From: Clostridia bacterium
Lineage (GTDB): Bacteria; Bacillota; Clostridia; Oscillospirales; Acutalibacteraceae
Direction: 5' to 3'
Assembly (NCBI GenBank): GCA_017548045.1
Contig: JAFYNR010000032.1
Span: 28,565-92,564, forward strand
Length of the DNA stretch: 64,000 nucleotides
The translations under genes were made by a program, and so were the position numbers. Positions 8,185 to 18,352 of this stretch are shown here, one piece after another. Within the stretch, counting starts at the first letter, position 1, and each line of letters starts with the position of its first letter. The notes under the pieces were generated by a model that saw nothing but the letters and a program-made list of their open reading frames with translations, ran no database searches and was not told where the DNA came from.

Positions 8185-8213
8185 ATTATAGCCATCTTCC
8201 GCCGTTTTGTCAA
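8185..8213 (-). promoter_or_regulatory. feoA promoter
   Basis: On the minus strand, TTGACA (8213-8208), a 17-base spacer and TATAAT (8190-8185): a perfect sigma-A consensus. The inverted-repeat operator starts about 9 bases after the -10 box. Confidence 0.85.
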
Positions 8214-8295
8214 GCATTTTATTTCAAAAAATTACCTCGGATTTGATTTTTGTAAAATATGATAAATCGGCCTTGATACAAAGAAATTTATTTGT

Positions 8296-8332
8296 AAAAA
8301 AACAAAAAGCGGCTGTTAAAAACAACCGCTTT
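8296..8332 (-). terminator. terminator of the long minus-strand gene array
   Basis: On the minus strand, an AAGCGGTTGTT/AACAGCCGCTT stem (one mismatch, 3-base loop) is followed by TTTTTGTTTTTTT. It lies directly after the clpE stop and closes the 14-gene array. Confidence 0.88.
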
Positions 8333-8337
8333 GCCCG

Positions 8338-10629
8338 TTATTCGAAATTGCAGATAATATTATCGCCCTCTGCAGTAAGCTTTACCGACTTTACGGGGTT
8401 ATCATAGCTGTTAACTATTTTTTCGGTAATAACATCCTCCACGTTTCTGCGGATGGTGTTGCGCAGATCTCTTGCGCCTCTGGGTCCGTCAACGGAAAGA
8501 CGTGCAATGGCACTGATTGCTTCGTTATCCCATTCAAATGATATACCCTTGTCGAGCATGGGGTCAACAAGCTCTTTCAGCATAAGCACTGCAATTTCCT
8601 CATAGTTTTCCTGAGTAAGGTCGTTGAAAACAACAACCTCGTCAACTCTGCCGATAAATTCGGGTCTGAGGAACTCATTAAGCGCCTTCATTGCTCTTTC
8701 TTTTGATGCGTCATTCTTTGATTTTGCAAAGCCGAGAGCACCCGAGCCTCTGTTACTGCCTGCGTTTGAAGTCATAACAATAACCGTATTCTCAAAGCTT
8801 ACGTTTCTGCCCTGTGCATCGGTAATTTTACCCTCATCAAGAATCTGCAGAAGAATGTTCATTACGTCGGGATGTGCCTTCTCGATTTCATCAAAAAGCA
8901 CTACCGAATAGGGCTTACGGCGTACCTTTTCCGTAAGCTGACCTGCTTCGTCATAGCCTACGTAGCCGGGAGGCGAGCCAATAATTCTTGAAACGGAGTG
9001 CTTTTCCATAAACTCACTCATATCAAGCCTTATAAGGGTTTCGGGAGTGTCAAAAAGCTCTTTTGCAAGAAGCTTTACAAGCTCTGTTTTGCCCACACCC
9101 GTAGGACCGACAAAGATGAATGACGCCGGTCTTCTTCTGGGGTTAATCTGCACTCTTCCCCTTCTTACCGCCGCACTGACAAGTGAAATCGCCTCATTCT
9201 GACCGATAAGCCCTGCTCTGAGATTTTCTTCAAGCTGAGAAAGACGGCGCAGGTCGCTTTCGATAACCTTGCTTGCAGGGATACCCGTCCAGAGCTGAAT
9301 AACTCTTGCCAGATCATCCTCCGTAACGTAATTATCCGAAGCAAGCTCTTCAAGCTTTTTGACTTCTTCTTTCTTCTGAATGATTTCAGCCTTAACCTTT
9401 GCGATTTCCTCATAATCTGCTTCGCTTGCTTCCATAAGCTCAGCCTCATGAGCTTCCATATTCGAAAGCTCTGCAGATGCAATTTCAAAATCGCTTATAT
9501 TCTTGTTGCGAAGGTTTGCACAGGTGCAGGCTTCGTCAAGAAGGTCGATTGCCTTGTCGGGCAAAAACCTGTCGTTGATATATCTTTCCGAAAGACTTAC
9601 AGCCTTTTCGATAAGAGTATCAGTCACCCTTACTCTGTGGAAATCCTCGTAATAATCCTTTATGCCTTTAAGCATTTCGGCTGTCTGCTCAACAGAAGGC
9701 TCTTCAACTCTGATGGGCTGAAGTCTGCGTTCAAGTGCCGCATCCTTTTCGATATATTTTCTGTACTCGGTAAAGGTTGTTGCACCGATAATCTGAATTT
9801 CGCCTCTTGAAAGTGAGGGCTTGAGAATATTGGCGGCATTCATTGAGCCTTCGGCATCACCTGTACCTACGAGAGAATGAACCTCGTCAATAAAAAGAAT
9901 AATATTGCCTTCACTGCGTACTTCTTCAACAAGACCCTTGATTCTGCTTTCAAACTGACCTCTGAACTGAGTGCCTGCAACAAGCGCCGCAAGGTCAAGC
10001 ATATGGATTTCTTTATCCTTAAGCTTTGCAGGAACATCACCGTTGGCAATTTTCAGTGCAAGACCTTCCGCAATGGCAGTTTTTCCTACACCAGGCTCAC
10101 CGATAAAGCAAGGATTATTCTTCTGCCTTCTGCAAAGAATCTGAATTGCTCTGTAAATCTCATTTTCTCTGCCGATTATACGGTCAACCTTGCCTGCCTG
10201 TGCCTTTGCGGTAAGATTAGTGCAGAACTGACCGAGATACTTGCGCTTTTTCTCGGTTTCTTCGTTGTTCTTGCCCTTTCTGCCGCCCCATTTTTTCTTC
10301 TTTTCTTCGGTGCTTTCGGACGTATCCGGCTGTGCTTTATCTTCACCGGCACCGTTCATTGCACCGAAATTCTGAAGGAAGGGCATGGTGCCTGCGCCGC
10401 CGGGCTCAAAGCCGTCCTCACCGAACATCGCTTCAAACTGCTCGCTCACATCTTCAAGCTCATCCTCGGATATGCCCATACTCTGCATAATCTGCTTGAC
10501 GGGGCCGATATTCAATTCCATTGCACATTTTATGCAAAGACCCTCCTGTGTGGTCTTTTCGCCCTCAACCTTAGTGACAAAAAACATTGCAGGGCGTTTT
10601 TTGCATTTTGCACATAAAACCTGTTTCAT
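8338..10629 (-). CDS. clpE: ClpE-type AAA+ unfoldase (Clp protease ATP-binding subunit)
   Basis: A 763-residue two-ring Clp ATPase. The N-terminus is a zinc finger, C6-x2-C9-x22-C32-x2-C35, as in ClpE, instead of the double ClpN repeat of ClpC. AAA-1 has Walker A GEPGVGKT (177-184) and Walker B ILFIDE. A UVR-like coiled segment lies around 405-435. AAA-2 has Walker A GPTGVGKT (508-515) and VVLFDE. An LGF tripeptide (632-634) fits the ClpP-docking loop. It should unfold damaged proteins for ClpP. A linker of ~70 residues rich in charge and Gly/Met separates the finger from AAA-1. AAAGGA precedes the ATG. ClpC is the alternative name, but the finger argues for ClpE. Confidence 0.88.
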   Translation of the reverse strand: MKQVLCAKCKKRPAMFFVTKVEGEKTTQEGLCIKCAMELNIGPVKQIMQSMGISEDELEDVSEQFEAMFGEDGFEPGGAGTMPFLQNFGAMNGAGEDKAQPDTSESTEEKKKKWGGRKGKNNEETEKKRKYLGQFCTNLTAKAQAGKVDRIIGRENEIYRAIQILCRRQKNNPCFIGEPGVGKTAIAEGLALKIANGDVPAKLKDKEIHMLDLAALVAGTQFRGQFESRIKGLVEEVRSEGNIILFIDEVHSLVGTGDAEGSMNAANILKPSLSRGEIQIIGATTFTEYRKYIEKDAALERRLQPIRVEEPSVEQTAEMLKGIKDYYEDFHRVRVTDTLIEKAVSLSERYINDRFLPDKAIDLLDEACTCANLRNKNISDFEIASAELSNMEAHEAELMEASEADYEEIAKVKAEIIQKKEEVKKLEELASDNYVTEDDLARVIQLWTGIPASKVIESDLRRLSQLEENLRAGLIGQNEAISLVSAAVRRGRVQINPRRRPASFIFVGPTGVGKTELVKLLAKELFDTPETLIRLDMSEFMEKHSVSRIIGSPPGYVGYDEAGQLTEKVRRKPYSVVLFDEIEKAHPDVMNILLQILDEGKITDAQGRNVSFENTVIVMTSNAGSNRGSGALGFAKSKNDASKERAMKALNEFLRPEFIGRVDEVVVFNDLTQENYEEIAVLMLKELVDPMLDKGISFEWDNEAISAIARLSVDGPRGARDLRNTIRRNVEDVITEKIVNSYDNPVKSVKLTAEGDNIICNFE

Positions 10630-10647
10630 TGTTTGTTTTCCTTTTTA

Positions 10648-11268
10648 TTATGAGTTTTTCTTTTCTTTTATCTGCTGAAGCACTCCGGGAACATAACTGA
10701 AAAATGCAACCAGAGTAAGCACAACGCTGATACCTACAAGAATAAGCATAACCGTTGCCGAAAGTGTATATACACTGCCCAGAATACCGATATCGGGGCC
10801 GAATGCCATAATAACGCACATAATCGTGTAGAATGCAAAGGTGGCGATTTTGCCGGGCATTTCCGCCGCAACGGGCTTGAGACCGAACATAATCATTATT
10901 GCGCCGCCCACAACCATAACGGCTTCCTTAATAAGAAAAATAAGGAAAATCCAGCTGAAAGCCTTTACGGTTTCGTCACTGCTGCCCTTGAACGCTATGT
11001 AGAACATAATCGCAATGGTAATCTGGCTGAGCTTATCGGCAATGGGGTCGAGAAGCTTACCGAGAGCGCTTATCTGATTGAATTTACGTGCAATCTTTCC
11101 GTCAAAGAAATCGGTAAGACCCGATATTGCAAGCACGATAACCGCCCAGAGATAATCGCCGTTATTGAAAAGCACGGCAAAAACGGGGATAAGAAGAATT
11201 CTGATAACCGAGAGAAGATTGGGGATTGTAAGGCATCCCGTAAAATATTCCTTTAATAATGCTTTCAT
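10648..11268 (-). CDS. pgsA: CDP-diacylglycerol-glycerol-3-phosphate 3-phosphatidyltransferase
   Basis: A 206-residue membrane enzyme of the CDP-alcohol phosphatidyltransferase family. The full signature D-x2-DG-x2-AR-x8-G-x3-D-x3-D is present (DFFDGKIAR then GKLLDPIAD), with about five membrane helices. PgsA makes phosphatidylglycerol phosphate from CDP-diacylglycerol and glycerol 3-phosphate. The name is assigned from family plus length; other CDP-alcohol transferases share the motif. It lies 18 bases before clpE and 13 after cvpA in one tight array. Confidence 0.88.
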   Translation of the reverse strand: MKALLKEYFTGCLTIPNLLSVIRILLIPVFAVLFNNGDYLWAVIVLAISGLTDFFDGKIARKFNQISALGKLLDPIADKLSQITIAIMFYIAFKGSSDETVKAFSWIFLIFLIKEAVMVVGGAIMIMFGLKPVAAEMPGKIATFAFYTIMCVIMAFGPDIGILGSVYTLSATVMLILVGISVVLTLVAFFSYVPGVLQQIKEKKNS

Positions 11269-11281
11269 TTTTTATTCCTCC

Positions 11282-11965
11282 TCAAATTAAATTCGTACCG
11301 ACAAACTGAACTATAACCGAACCGTTGACCGCATCACAAAGCGGAGCCGATATCACTTCCGCAGACAGCCAAAGCACCGTACAGATAATTACCACTGCCA
11401 ACGCACCCTTGAGTGCTCCGGCAAGACCGCCGAGGAATTTGTTTATACCCTTAAGCACGGGTAATTTGAAAATTCCGTTTACAAGAGATGCTCCGAAGGA
11501 AAGAACTGCCTTCGAAACCACGAACACCGCAAGGAATGACACGGCGTTTATAAATGCATTTATAAACGCAAGCTCAGCCGCATTATAAATTTTTTCTGCA
11601 GCCGCGGCAATCTGTTCACCGCCTGCAACGCCCGTTACAAGAGCCTCAATATCTGTGTTTGCAAAGGCGGCAACTGCTTCTGCTACGTTCTGAGGAATTG
11701 CATCAACAACAGCCTGAGTACCGCTTGTCACGTTATCCGAAATAATATTTGCAAGCCACTGAACACCGATATCGTGAACGTAATTGGTATTTACCCAATC
11801 TGCAAGCTGCGGTGCAAACTCCTTTGCAATAACAAAGCTTATCACTGTTACCGCAAGTGAAAGAACCGTTTTTACAAAGCCCTTGCGTCTGCCGTCAAAA
11901 AACGAGGCAACAAGGATAAGAATAAGTATTCCGTCAAGAATCAAAGGTAAAAATTCCATACTCAT
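11282..11965 (-). CDS. CvpA family membrane protein
   Basis: A 227-residue protein with four to five predicted membrane helices. It begins LPLILDGILILILVASFFDGRRKGFVKTV, split here by the short basic loop (GRRKG) that is typical of the CvpA family. A long Ala-rich, probably extracellular segment follows (about residues 60-140). CvpA proteins are linked to colicin V production or surface and biofilm traits, but the molecular role is unclear. It is packed between a DUF5711 gene (5 bases) and pgsA (13 bases). Confidence 0.82.
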   Translation of the reverse strand: MSMEFLPLILDGILILILVASFFDGRRKGFVKTVLSLAVTVISFVIAKEFAPQLADWVNTNYVHDIGVQWLANIISDNVTSGTQAVVDAIPQNVAEAVAAFANTDIEALVTGVAGGEQIAAAAEKIYNAAELAFINAFINAVSFLAVFVVSKAVLSFGASLVNGIFKLPVLKGINKFLGGLAGALKGALAVVIICTVLWLSAEVISAPLCDAVNGSVIVQFVGTNLI

Positions 11966-11970
11966 CCTCC

Positions 11971-13137
11971 TTAATACTTATATATACAGCCGTTTTCAAC
12001 TGTATAGAGAGTACCTGAGCACCAGAAAAGCTCACTGACCGTATGCTCTGCTTCATACTTTTTGCTTTCTTTACCGGCTGAAGAATATAACGTTATATCT
12101 GCACCGCTTGAAACTGCGATTCTGCCGCCGCTGAGTGCAAAGCAGTCGGGAGTACCGTCAACGGTGAACTGTGCGGTTTTTTTGCCGTTTTTGGCATACC
12201 GTACAACGGCGGTTTTCGAGCCGCCGAATTCTTCGTGACAGATAAGCACGTTACCCGCATCATCGGAACACACGGCAACAATACTGTCTTCGGAATAAAC
12301 AAGTTCCTCAACCGCATCGCCGTTTTTTTCAAGCACAACCGATTTGTTATCGCCTACGGCAATAATTTTATTTGAATCGGTAAAGATCACTTTGAGGAAA
12401 AGCGTTCCTCTGTATGTAAGGTCAGCCTTCGGCTGGGCGGAATTTATATTGAATATGATTACTCTTGTGTAAATCTCCGCATTTTCCGCACCAACGGCGG
12501 TAACTACAATATTTTTTCCGTTTTTTGAAAGAGCTATATCGGAAATACGCTCCTGTGCACAGTTCCACTGAAACACCTTTTCAAAATGAGTGTTGTAAAC
12601 GCTGAGAACACTCTGGTATTCATCCGATGCATAGGATACGGCAACATAGCCGTTCTTTGCAAGCTCTGCCGTAACAACCGTACCGGCTTCTTCAATCTCG
12701 CCCAGCTTTTCGGTTTTACTCTGAAGAATAAGCTTGTTTGACGTGTTGCTGTAAATCAGTGCCCTGCCGTTTTTTGAAATAACCTTTGAATCTGCGGAAT
12801 CCAGCTTCATCGAAAAAACTTCGCCGGCAGAAGAACTGAGCACCTTTGCCGAATCCTTGTAAACCGTCAGAGGCTTGCCGCCTATTGCGGTAACCTTGCG
12901 GAATTCAAAGGAATCAAGGGCGTGGGGATAGCCCTCACCTTTTGAGAAAAGCGTTCTCACTTCTCTGACAGTATCGGTAACGTTGGACATTGCAACGTTG
13001 CCCAGAAGCCTTGCACTGAGGAAAAGAGCACAACACACAACAAGAATTACCAGAGGTATTCTGAGAATTTTAAGAATCTTTTTAGCCAGCTTTTTGTTGC
13101 GGTGCTTTGAAAGGTCAATAATTTTTTTGTTTGCCAT
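11971..13137 (-). CDS. DUF5711 family protein, membrane-anchored beta-propeller type
   Basis: A 388-residue protein with a basic cytosolic start (residues 1-28, KHRNKKLAKK), one membrane helix (about 29-50) and an extracellular domain made of repeated strand-rich blades (for example GRALIYSNTSNKLIL and NGYVAVSYASDE). The pattern fits the DUF5711 proteins of Clostridia, which look like WD40-type propellers. No catalytic motif is visible and the function is unknown. It lies 12 bases after truA and 5 bases before cvpA, so it is co-transcribed with housekeeping genes. Confidence 0.78.
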   Translation of the reverse strand: MANKKIIDLSKHRNKKLAKKILKILRIPLVILVVCCALFLSARLLGNVAMSNVTDTVREVRTLFSKGEGYPHALDSFEFRKVTAIGGKPLTVYKDSAKVLSSSAGEVFSMKLDSADSKVISKNGRALIYSNTSNKLILQSKTEKLGEIEEAGTVVTAELAKNGYVAVSYASDEYQSVLSVYNTHFEKVFQWNCAQERISDIALSKNGKNIVVTAVGAENAEIYTRVIIFNINSAQPKADLTYRGTLFLKVIFTDSNKIIAVGDNKSVVLEKNGDAVEELVYSEDSIVAVCSDDAGNVLICHEEFGGSKTAVVRYAKNGKKTAQFTVDGTPDCFALSGGRIAVSSGADITLYSSAGKESKKYEAEHTVSELFWCSGTLYTVENGCIYKY

Positions 13138-13149
13138 ATTGCCCTCCTT

Positions 13150-13884
13150 TTAATAATGTATCTTATTCAGATAAAGCCCGTGGGCAGGTGCGGTATAGCC
13201 TGCATTTTCACGGTTTCGCGAAAGAATTATCTTCCCGATTGAACCGGCAGGTATTTTTCCTCTTGAAACATCAATAAGAGTGCCTGTCATAATGCGCACC
13301 ATATTGTAGAGAAAGCCGTCTGCCTCAACTCTGAAAATAACCATATCCCCTTCACGCTCAACCGATGCATTAAGAACGGTCCTTTTTGTATCCTCAACAC
13401 TGCTGCCTGCGGCACAGAAGGCATCAAAATAATGAGTTCCGATAAATGCCTTTGCCTGCTCATTGAGGAATTTTTCGTCAATGGGATACTTATAGTGAAG
13501 GGAATAATTATAAAGAAAAGGATTTTTGTTGGGTGAATTCCATATCTTATATACGTATTCCTTGGACTTGCAGTCATACCTTGCGTGAAAATCATAACCG
13601 ACCTCACGGCAGTCAAGTGCGGCAATATCACGGGGAAGAACCGCATTGAGCGCACCCACAAGCCTTTTACATTCAATGTTACTTTCGGTACGGATATTAC
13701 AGCAATACATATTGGCGTGGACACCCGAATCCGTTCTTGAACAGCCCACAACGTTATCACGCTTCGAGCAGATTTGCTCCAGTGCATCCTGCAGTGTTTC
13801 CTGAACGGTAACTGCATTTTCCTGCACCTGCCAGCCGTGATAAGCCGAGCCGTCAAATGAAATTGTCAAAAGTAAATTTCTCAT
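13150..13884 (-). CDS. truA: tRNA pseudouridine(38-40) synthase
   Basis: A 244-residue TruA. The catalytic Asp52 lies in GCSRTDSGVHA, the family signature. FDGSAYHGWQ near the N-terminus and YNMVRIMTG near the C-terminus are also typical. It converts uridines 38-40 in the anticodon arm of tRNAs to pseudouridine. Length matches the family. Its ATG overlaps the ecfT stop by 4 bases, an arrangement (ecfA1-ecfA2-ecfT-truA) that is common in Firmicutes. Confidence 0.95.
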   Translation of the reverse strand: MRNLLLTISFDGSAYHGWQVQENAVTVQETLQDALEQICSKRDNVVGCSRTDSGVHANMYCCNIRTESNIECKRLVGALNAVLPRDIAALDCREVGYDFHARYDCKSKEYVYKIWNSPNKNPFLYNYSLHYKYPIDEKFLNEQAKAFIGTHYFDAFCAAGSSVEDTKRTVLNASVEREGDMVIFRVEADGFLYNMVRIMTGTLIDVSRGKIPAGSIGKIILSRNRENAGYTAPAHGLYLNKIHY

Positions 13885-14696
13885 ATAACCGCCTCAAAGA
13901 AATGGTTAAGAACAACAACGCCTGCAGTGATTGCAAGGCAGAGAACAAGTGCGGAAAAATCTCTGAAGGCAAGCTTCATCTGCTTCATTCTCGTTCTGCC
14001 CTCGCCGCCCGTATAGCATCGGCAGGTCATTGCAAACGCAAGCTCATAGGCACGTCTGAACGACGACACCATAAGGGGTATGAATATAGGCACAAGTGCC
14101 TTTGCACGCTGAATTATTCCGCCGCTTTCAAGGTCTGCACCTCTCGCCTTCTGTGCGTTCATAATACGGTCAATCTCCTCAATAAGAGTAGGAATAAATC
14201 TGAGTGCAAGAGTCATCATCATTGCAAGGGTATGCACCTTGATTTTGAATATTTTAAGCGGTGAAAGTACCCTTTCGATGGCGTCTGTAAGCATTGTGGG
14301 GGTTGTGGTGTAGGTCAGAAGCGAGCTGATAATAACAAGGGTCACAATTCTTATCATAGTGAAAATTGCGGTATTCACACCTTTTTCGGTTATGGCAATA
14401 CCCCATTTTTCAAAATAAACCGTGCCGCCCTCCGTATAAATGATATTAAGCACAGCCGTAAACACCAGAATAATAACTATGGGCTTCAGGCTTTTAAGCA
14501 TCATTTTTGCAGGCACGCTTGAGATTGCCGCCGCAATAACCGCCGTCAGCGCAATAAGTCCCAATGAGAAGAAACTTTTGCAAAGGAAGATGGTAACAAT
14601 AAGCAGGAAGGTCAGAATAAGCTTCATTCTGGGGTCAAGCCTGTGCAAAACGGATTTACCGGGATAATACTGACCGATTGTAATATCTCTTATCAT
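13881..14696 (-). CDS. ecfT: energy-coupling factor transporter transmembrane protein EcfT
   Basis: A 271-residue membrane subunit. It opens with GQYYPGKSVLHRLDPRMKLI, a typical EcfT start, then has about five to six helices. The QKARGAD segment is one of the two Ala-Arg-Gly coupling motifs that contact the ATPases. EcfT links the two ATPases to interchangeable vitamin- or metal-binding S components, none of which is encoded here. It overlaps ecfA2 and truA by 4 bases each. Confidence 0.94.
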   Translation of the reverse strand: MIRDITIGQYYPGKSVLHRLDPRMKLILTFLLIVTIFLCKSFFSLGLIALTAVIAAAISSVPAKMMLKSLKPIVIILVFTAVLNIIYTEGGTVYFEKWGIAITEKGVNTAIFTMIRIVTLVIISSLLTYTTTPTMLTDAIERVLSPLKIFKIKVHTLAMMMTLALRFIPTLIEEIDRIMNAQKARGADLESGGIIQRAKALVPIFIPLMVSSFRRAYELAFAMTCRCYTGGEGRTRMKQMKLAFRDFSALVLCLAITAGVVVLNHFFEAVI

Positions 14697-15559
14697 TTTG
14701 CAGACCTCCCTTCAATGAGGCTGCGAAGAATTTTTTCGCCCTGCTCAACGGTATAAACATTTGCGGGCACGTCAATGCCTCTCGCTCTGAGTTTTGCAAA
14801 AATCTCCGTGATTTCGGGAACGTTAAGCCCCATCTCGCGAAGCTCTCCGCCTTTTGAGAAAACCTCATCAACACTGCCCTGCATTGCAACGGAAGCGTTG
14901 TTCATAACGATTATTCTGTCTGCCATACCTGCAATGTCTTCCATACTGTGAGAAACCACAATCACGGTACTGCCTGTCTGTTTTCTGTAATTTTTTATAA
15001 GCTCCGTAAGGTCTTTTCTGCCTCTCGGGTCAAGACCTGCGGCAGGCTCGTCAAAAATAAGCACCTCGGGCTCCATTGACATAACACCTGCAATGGCGGC
15101 ACGTCTTTTTTCACCGCCCGAAAGGTCAAAGGGAGATTTATTGAGATGCTCCGCCTTGACACCCGTAAACTCGGCGGCACGGAGCACCCTCTCTTTTATT
15201 TCGGCCTCTGAAAGCTTCATATTTTTCGGACCGAATGCAATATCTTTATATACTGTTTCTTCAAAAAGCTGATATTCGGGATACTGGAAGCAAAGACCAA
15301 CCTTGAAGCGTGACTGCTTTAGAGTTTCCTTATCCTTCCAGATATCAACTCCGTCAACAAGCACTTTGCCGCTGTCGGGCTTCAGCAGTCCGTTGAAATG
15401 TGAAATCAGAGTGCTTTTGCCCGAGCCTGTGTGACCGATGATGCCCACAAGCTCTCCTTTTTCAATCTGAAGATTAACGTTATCTATTGCGGCAACCTGC
15501 TGAACGGTGCCCTTTGAGTAATAATGGGTAAGATTTACCGTTTCTATTGCAAAGCTCAT
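14693..15559 (-). CDS. ecfA2: energy-coupling factor transporter ATPase 2
   Basis: A 288-residue ABC ATPase. Walker A is GHTGSGKST, the signature is LSGGEKRR, Walker B is LIFDEPAAGLDP and the switch His lies in VVSHSMED. The Glu-bearing LSGGEKRR and the EPAAGLDP motif mark it as EcfA2 rather than EcfA1. It pairs with EcfA1 to power EcfT. It overlaps both neighbours by 4 bases. Confidence 0.93.
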   Translation of the reverse strand: MSFAIETVNLTHYYSKGTVQQVAAIDNVNLQIEKGELVGIIGHTGSGKSTLISHFNGLLKPDSGKVLVDGVDIWKDKETLKQSRFKVGLCFQYPEYQLFEETVYKDIAFGPKNMKLSEAEIKERVLRAAEFTGVKAEHLNKSPFDLSGGEKRRAAIAGVMSMEPEVLIFDEPAAGLDPRGRKDLTELIKNYRKQTGSTVIVVSHSMEDIAGMADRIIVMNNASVAMQGSVDEVFSKGGELREMGLNVPEITEIFAKLRARGIDVPANVYTVEQGEKILRSLIEGRSAK

Positions 15560-16407
15560 ACGGCACCTCCCAACACACGGACCAGCTCATCAACACAGCC
15601 GTCAACGTCAAGCACGCCTTCACCCAAGCCGAGATTATGGCAAAGCTCCGTTGACTGAGGCACGTCAAGACCGCAGGCGCGAAGCTTTTTAACCTGTGTG
15701 AAAACCTCTTTGGGAGTGCCATCCATAACGGGTCTGCCGCCGTCCATAACAATGACTCTGTCTGCCTGCACCGCTTCATCCATAAAGTGAGTGACAAGCA
15801 CAACGGTTATGCCCATTTCCTTGTTAAGGCGTTTCACCGTCTGCATAACTTCATCTCTGCCCATAGGGTCAAGCATTGCGGTAGGCTCATCAAGAACTAT
15901 ACATTCCGTCTGCATTGCGATTACGCCTGCAATGGCAACCCTCTGCTTCTGACCGCCCGAAAGCTTATGAGGCTCTCTGTGGCGGAAGTCATACATATTG
16001 ACGCACTTCAAGGCATCGTCAACTCTTTTGCGGATTTCCGAAGGCTCAATGCCCAGATTTTCGGGACCGAAAGCAACGTCATCCTCAACAATCGTCGCAA
16101 CAATCTGATTATCGGGATTCTGAAAAACCATACCTACGATACGGCGGATTTCGTCTGCCTTTTCTTCCGTATCGGGCACAATGCCTTTAACAGAAACGGT
16201 GCCCTTTGTGGGTTCGAGAATGGCGTTGCACAGCTTTGCAAGGGTGCTTTTGCCCGAGCCGTTATGACCCAGCACGGCAACAAACTCACCCTTGTTGATT
16301 GCAAGGCTTACATCTGTCAGCGCAGGGTATTCCTGCACAGACGCATCCTCGTCATCCGCATCATATATAAATGTTACGTTGTCAAATTCAATAATTTTTT
16401 CGCTCAT
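15556..16407 (-). CDS. ecfA1: energy-coupling factor transporter ATPase 1
   Basis: A 283-residue ABC ATPase. Walker A is GHNGSGKST, the Q-loop is FQNPDNQ, the signature is LSGGQKQR, Walker B is IVLDEPTAMLDP and the switch His is in VTHFMDE. The FQNPDNQ segment is typical of EcfA1. It forms a heterodimer with EcfA2. It lies 19 bases after the methyltransferase gene. Confidence 0.93.
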   Translation of the reverse strand: MSEKIIEFDNVTFIYDADDEDASVQEYPALTDVSLAINKGEFVAVLGHNGSGKSTLAKLCNAILEPTKGTVSVKGIVPDTEEKADEIRRIVGMVFQNPDNQIVATIVEDDVAFGPENLGIEPSEIRKRVDDALKCVNMYDFRHREPHKLSGGQKQRVAIAGVIAMQTECIVLDEPTAMLDPMGRDEVMQTVKRLNKEMGITVVLVTHFMDEAVQADRVIVMDGGRPVMDGTPKEVFTQVKKLRACGLDVPQSTELCHNLGLGEGVLDVDGCVDELVRVLGGAV

Positions 16408-16426
16408 AGTAAAATCCTGTTAAATA

Positions 16427-17305
16427 TTATTTCACATTCTTACCTTTCCATATTGCGCTTGCGCCGCAGGGAAGAACTCTGCCTTCCTTTGAAGAAACGG
16501 GAATGCCGATTTCATCGCTTTCGGTTGTGCCGCCGAACTGCTTCTGCACGGTTTCACCCAGAATATATTCCATAACGCTGGGTGAAAGACCCGTTGTATA
16601 TGAATTAATCAGCACCATAAGTGAATCTTCGTAAAGAAGCTGTGAGCAAAGGTCAACAAAATCGTAAACCTCATTTTCAAGCTTCCACACTTCGCCGCCG
16701 GGACCTCTGCCGTATGAGGGAGGGTCCATTATGATGATGTCGTATTTATTTCCTCTTCTTATTTCGCGCTGAACAAACTTTATGCAGTCATCAACAAGCC
16801 AGCGCACGGGCGCATCGGAAAGGTGGCTTGCAGCCGCATTTTCCTTTGCCCAGAGGGTCATACCCTTTGAAGCGTCAACGTGAGTTACGCTTGCGCCTGC
16901 TCTGAGTGCGGCAACGGTTGCACCGCCCGTATAAGCAAAAAGGTTCAGCACCTTTACGGATCTGCCTGCATTCTTTATTATATCCGCAGTCATCTGCCAG
17001 TTAACCGCCTGCTCGGGAAAAAGACCCGTATGCTTGAAGCCCATTGTTTTGATATTGAATTTAAGCTCATCAAGACTTATCTGCCATACGTCGGGCATTT
17101 TTTTACATACTTTCCAGCTTCCGCCGCCCGTATTTGAACGGTTATAAATGGCGTGAGGATTATACCAAAGGGGATTCTCTTTTGGGGTTTTCCATATAAC
17201 CTGAGGGTCGGGACGCACAAGGATTATATCCCCCCATCTTTCAAGTCTTTCGCCGTCTGAGCAGTCAATAAGCTCGTAATCAATCCAGTTATCCGCTTTT
17301 CTCAT
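16427..17305 (-). CDS. class I SAM-dependent methyltransferase (RlmI/RlmK-like)
   Basis: A 292-residue methyltransferase. The AdoMet site is LNLFAYTGGATVAALRAGA and the adjacent acidic strand is VTHVDASKG. The catalytic-type motif IIMDPPSYGRG follows. The layout matches the COG1092 group of 23S rRNA methyltransferases, but the N-terminal PUA domain of RlmI is missing, so the exact base is not assigned. It lies 3 bases after ruvB, in the same array. A DNA or small-molecule substrate is less likely. Confidence 0.8.
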   Translation of the reverse strand: MRKADNWIDYELIDCSDGERLERWGDIILVRPDPQVIWKTPKENPLWYNPHAIYNRSNTGGGSWKVCKKMPDVWQISLDELKFNIKTMGFKHTGLFPEQAVNWQMTADIIKNAGRSVKVLNLFAYTGGATVAALRAGASVTHVDASKGMTLWAKENAAASHLSDAPVRWLVDDCIKFVQREIRRGNKYDIIIMDPPSYGRGPGGEVWKLENEVYDFVDLCSQLLYEDSLMVLINSYTTGLSPSVMEYILGETVQKQFGGTTESDEIGIPVSSKEGRVLPCGASAIWKGKNVK

Positions 17306-17308
17306 AAT

Positions 17309-18340
17309 TTACACATCCAATCTCTGCTGACCCGGCATAGGTATGCCCAGGTGAGCATAGCCTGCGGGAGTTACCGTTCTGCCTCTGGGAGTACGGCTGA
17401 GGAAGCCTATCTGCATAAGATAAGGCTCATAAACGTCCTCTATGGTCACGGCTTCTTCACCGATTGCCGCCGCAATGGTTTCAAGTCCCACGGGACCGCC
17501 GTTATAATTCTTGATCATTGTTTTAAGTATAAGTCTGTCGATTGAGTCAAGACCCAGTGCATCAATTTCCATACGGTCAAGGGCAAGGGACGAGGCTTCC
17601 TTTGTGATTCCGCCTTCGCACACAACCTGAGCAAAATCCCTTGCTCTTTTAAGCAGACGGTTTGCAATACGGGGTGTACCTCTTGAACGGGATGCAATTT
17701 CAAGCGCACCCTCGGGGTCAATATCAATATCAAGGATGCCTGCACTTCTGTTGACAATGCTTGAAAGCTGTTCGGGAGTATAAAGCTCAAGGCGGAGAAT
17801 AACACCGAATCTGTCACGCAGAGGTGCACTGAGCTGACCTGCCCTTGTGGTTGCACCTACAAGGGTGAATTTATGAAGATCAAGGCGGATTGAGCGTGCA
17901 GAGGGACCCTTACCGATAATGATATCGAGCACATTATCCTCCATTGCAGGGTAAAGCACTTCTTCAACTGCTCTTGAAAGACGGTGGATTTCGTCAATAA
18001 AAAGTACGTCACCTTCGTTAAGGTTTGTCAGCAGTGCCGCAAGATCACCCGGCTTTTCAATGGCAGGTCCGCTTGTAACACGGAAATTAACTCCCATCTC
18101 GTTTGCGATGATGCCCGCAAGTGTGGTTTTGCCCAGACCGGGAGGGCCGTAAAGCAAAACGTGGTCAAGAGGCTCGCCTCTGCGTCGTGCCGCCTCAATA
18201 TAAATCGAAAGATTTTCCTTCGCCTTATCCTGTCCTATGTATTCATCAAGGCTTTTCGGGCGGAGTGATATCTCTATATCGTTATCCTCAGAGGATGAAA
18301 ATTCTGCTGAAACGATTCTGTTTTCCATATCAAAATCCAT
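17309..18340 (-). CDS. ruvB: Holliday junction branch migration helicase RuvB
   Basis: A 343-residue AAA+ motor. Walker A is GPPGLGKTT (residues 65-73), Walker B is LFIDEIHRL, sensor 1 is [10 protein letters not shown], and the C-terminal winged helix contains RTPRGR. RuvB hexamers pull duplex DNA through the RuvA-bound Holliday junction. ruvA lies 12 bases upstream and ruvC just before that, giving a ruvC-ruvA-ruvB order. AGGAGGA lies before the ATG. Confidence 0.97.
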   Translation of the reverse strand: MDFDMENRIVSAEFSSSEDNDIEISLRPKSLDEYIGQDKAKENLSIYIEAARRRGEPLDHVLLYGPPGLGKTTLAGIIANEMGVNFRVTSGPAIEKPGDLAALLTNLNEGDVLFIDEIHRLSRAVEEVLYPAMEDNVLDIIIGKGPSARSIRLDLHKFTLVGATTRAGQLSAPLRDRFGVILRLELYTPEQLSSIVNRSAGILDIDIDPEGALEIASRSRGTPRIANRLLKRARDFAQVVCEGGITKEASSLALDRMEIDALGLDSIDRLILKTMIKNYNGGPVGLETIAAAIGEEAVTIEDVYEPYLMQIGFLSRTPRGRTVTPAGYAHLGIPMPGQQRLDV

Positions 18341-18352
18341 ATTTCATCCTCC

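Noticed and set aside
9877-10617. 246-codon plus-strand frame opposite clpE
   Set aside because: Opposite the zinc finger and first AAA domain; no domain and biased composition.
15787-16575. 262-codon plus-strand frame opposite ecfA1
   Set aside because: No domain, no ribosome site in place, and runs across two conserved minus-strand genes.
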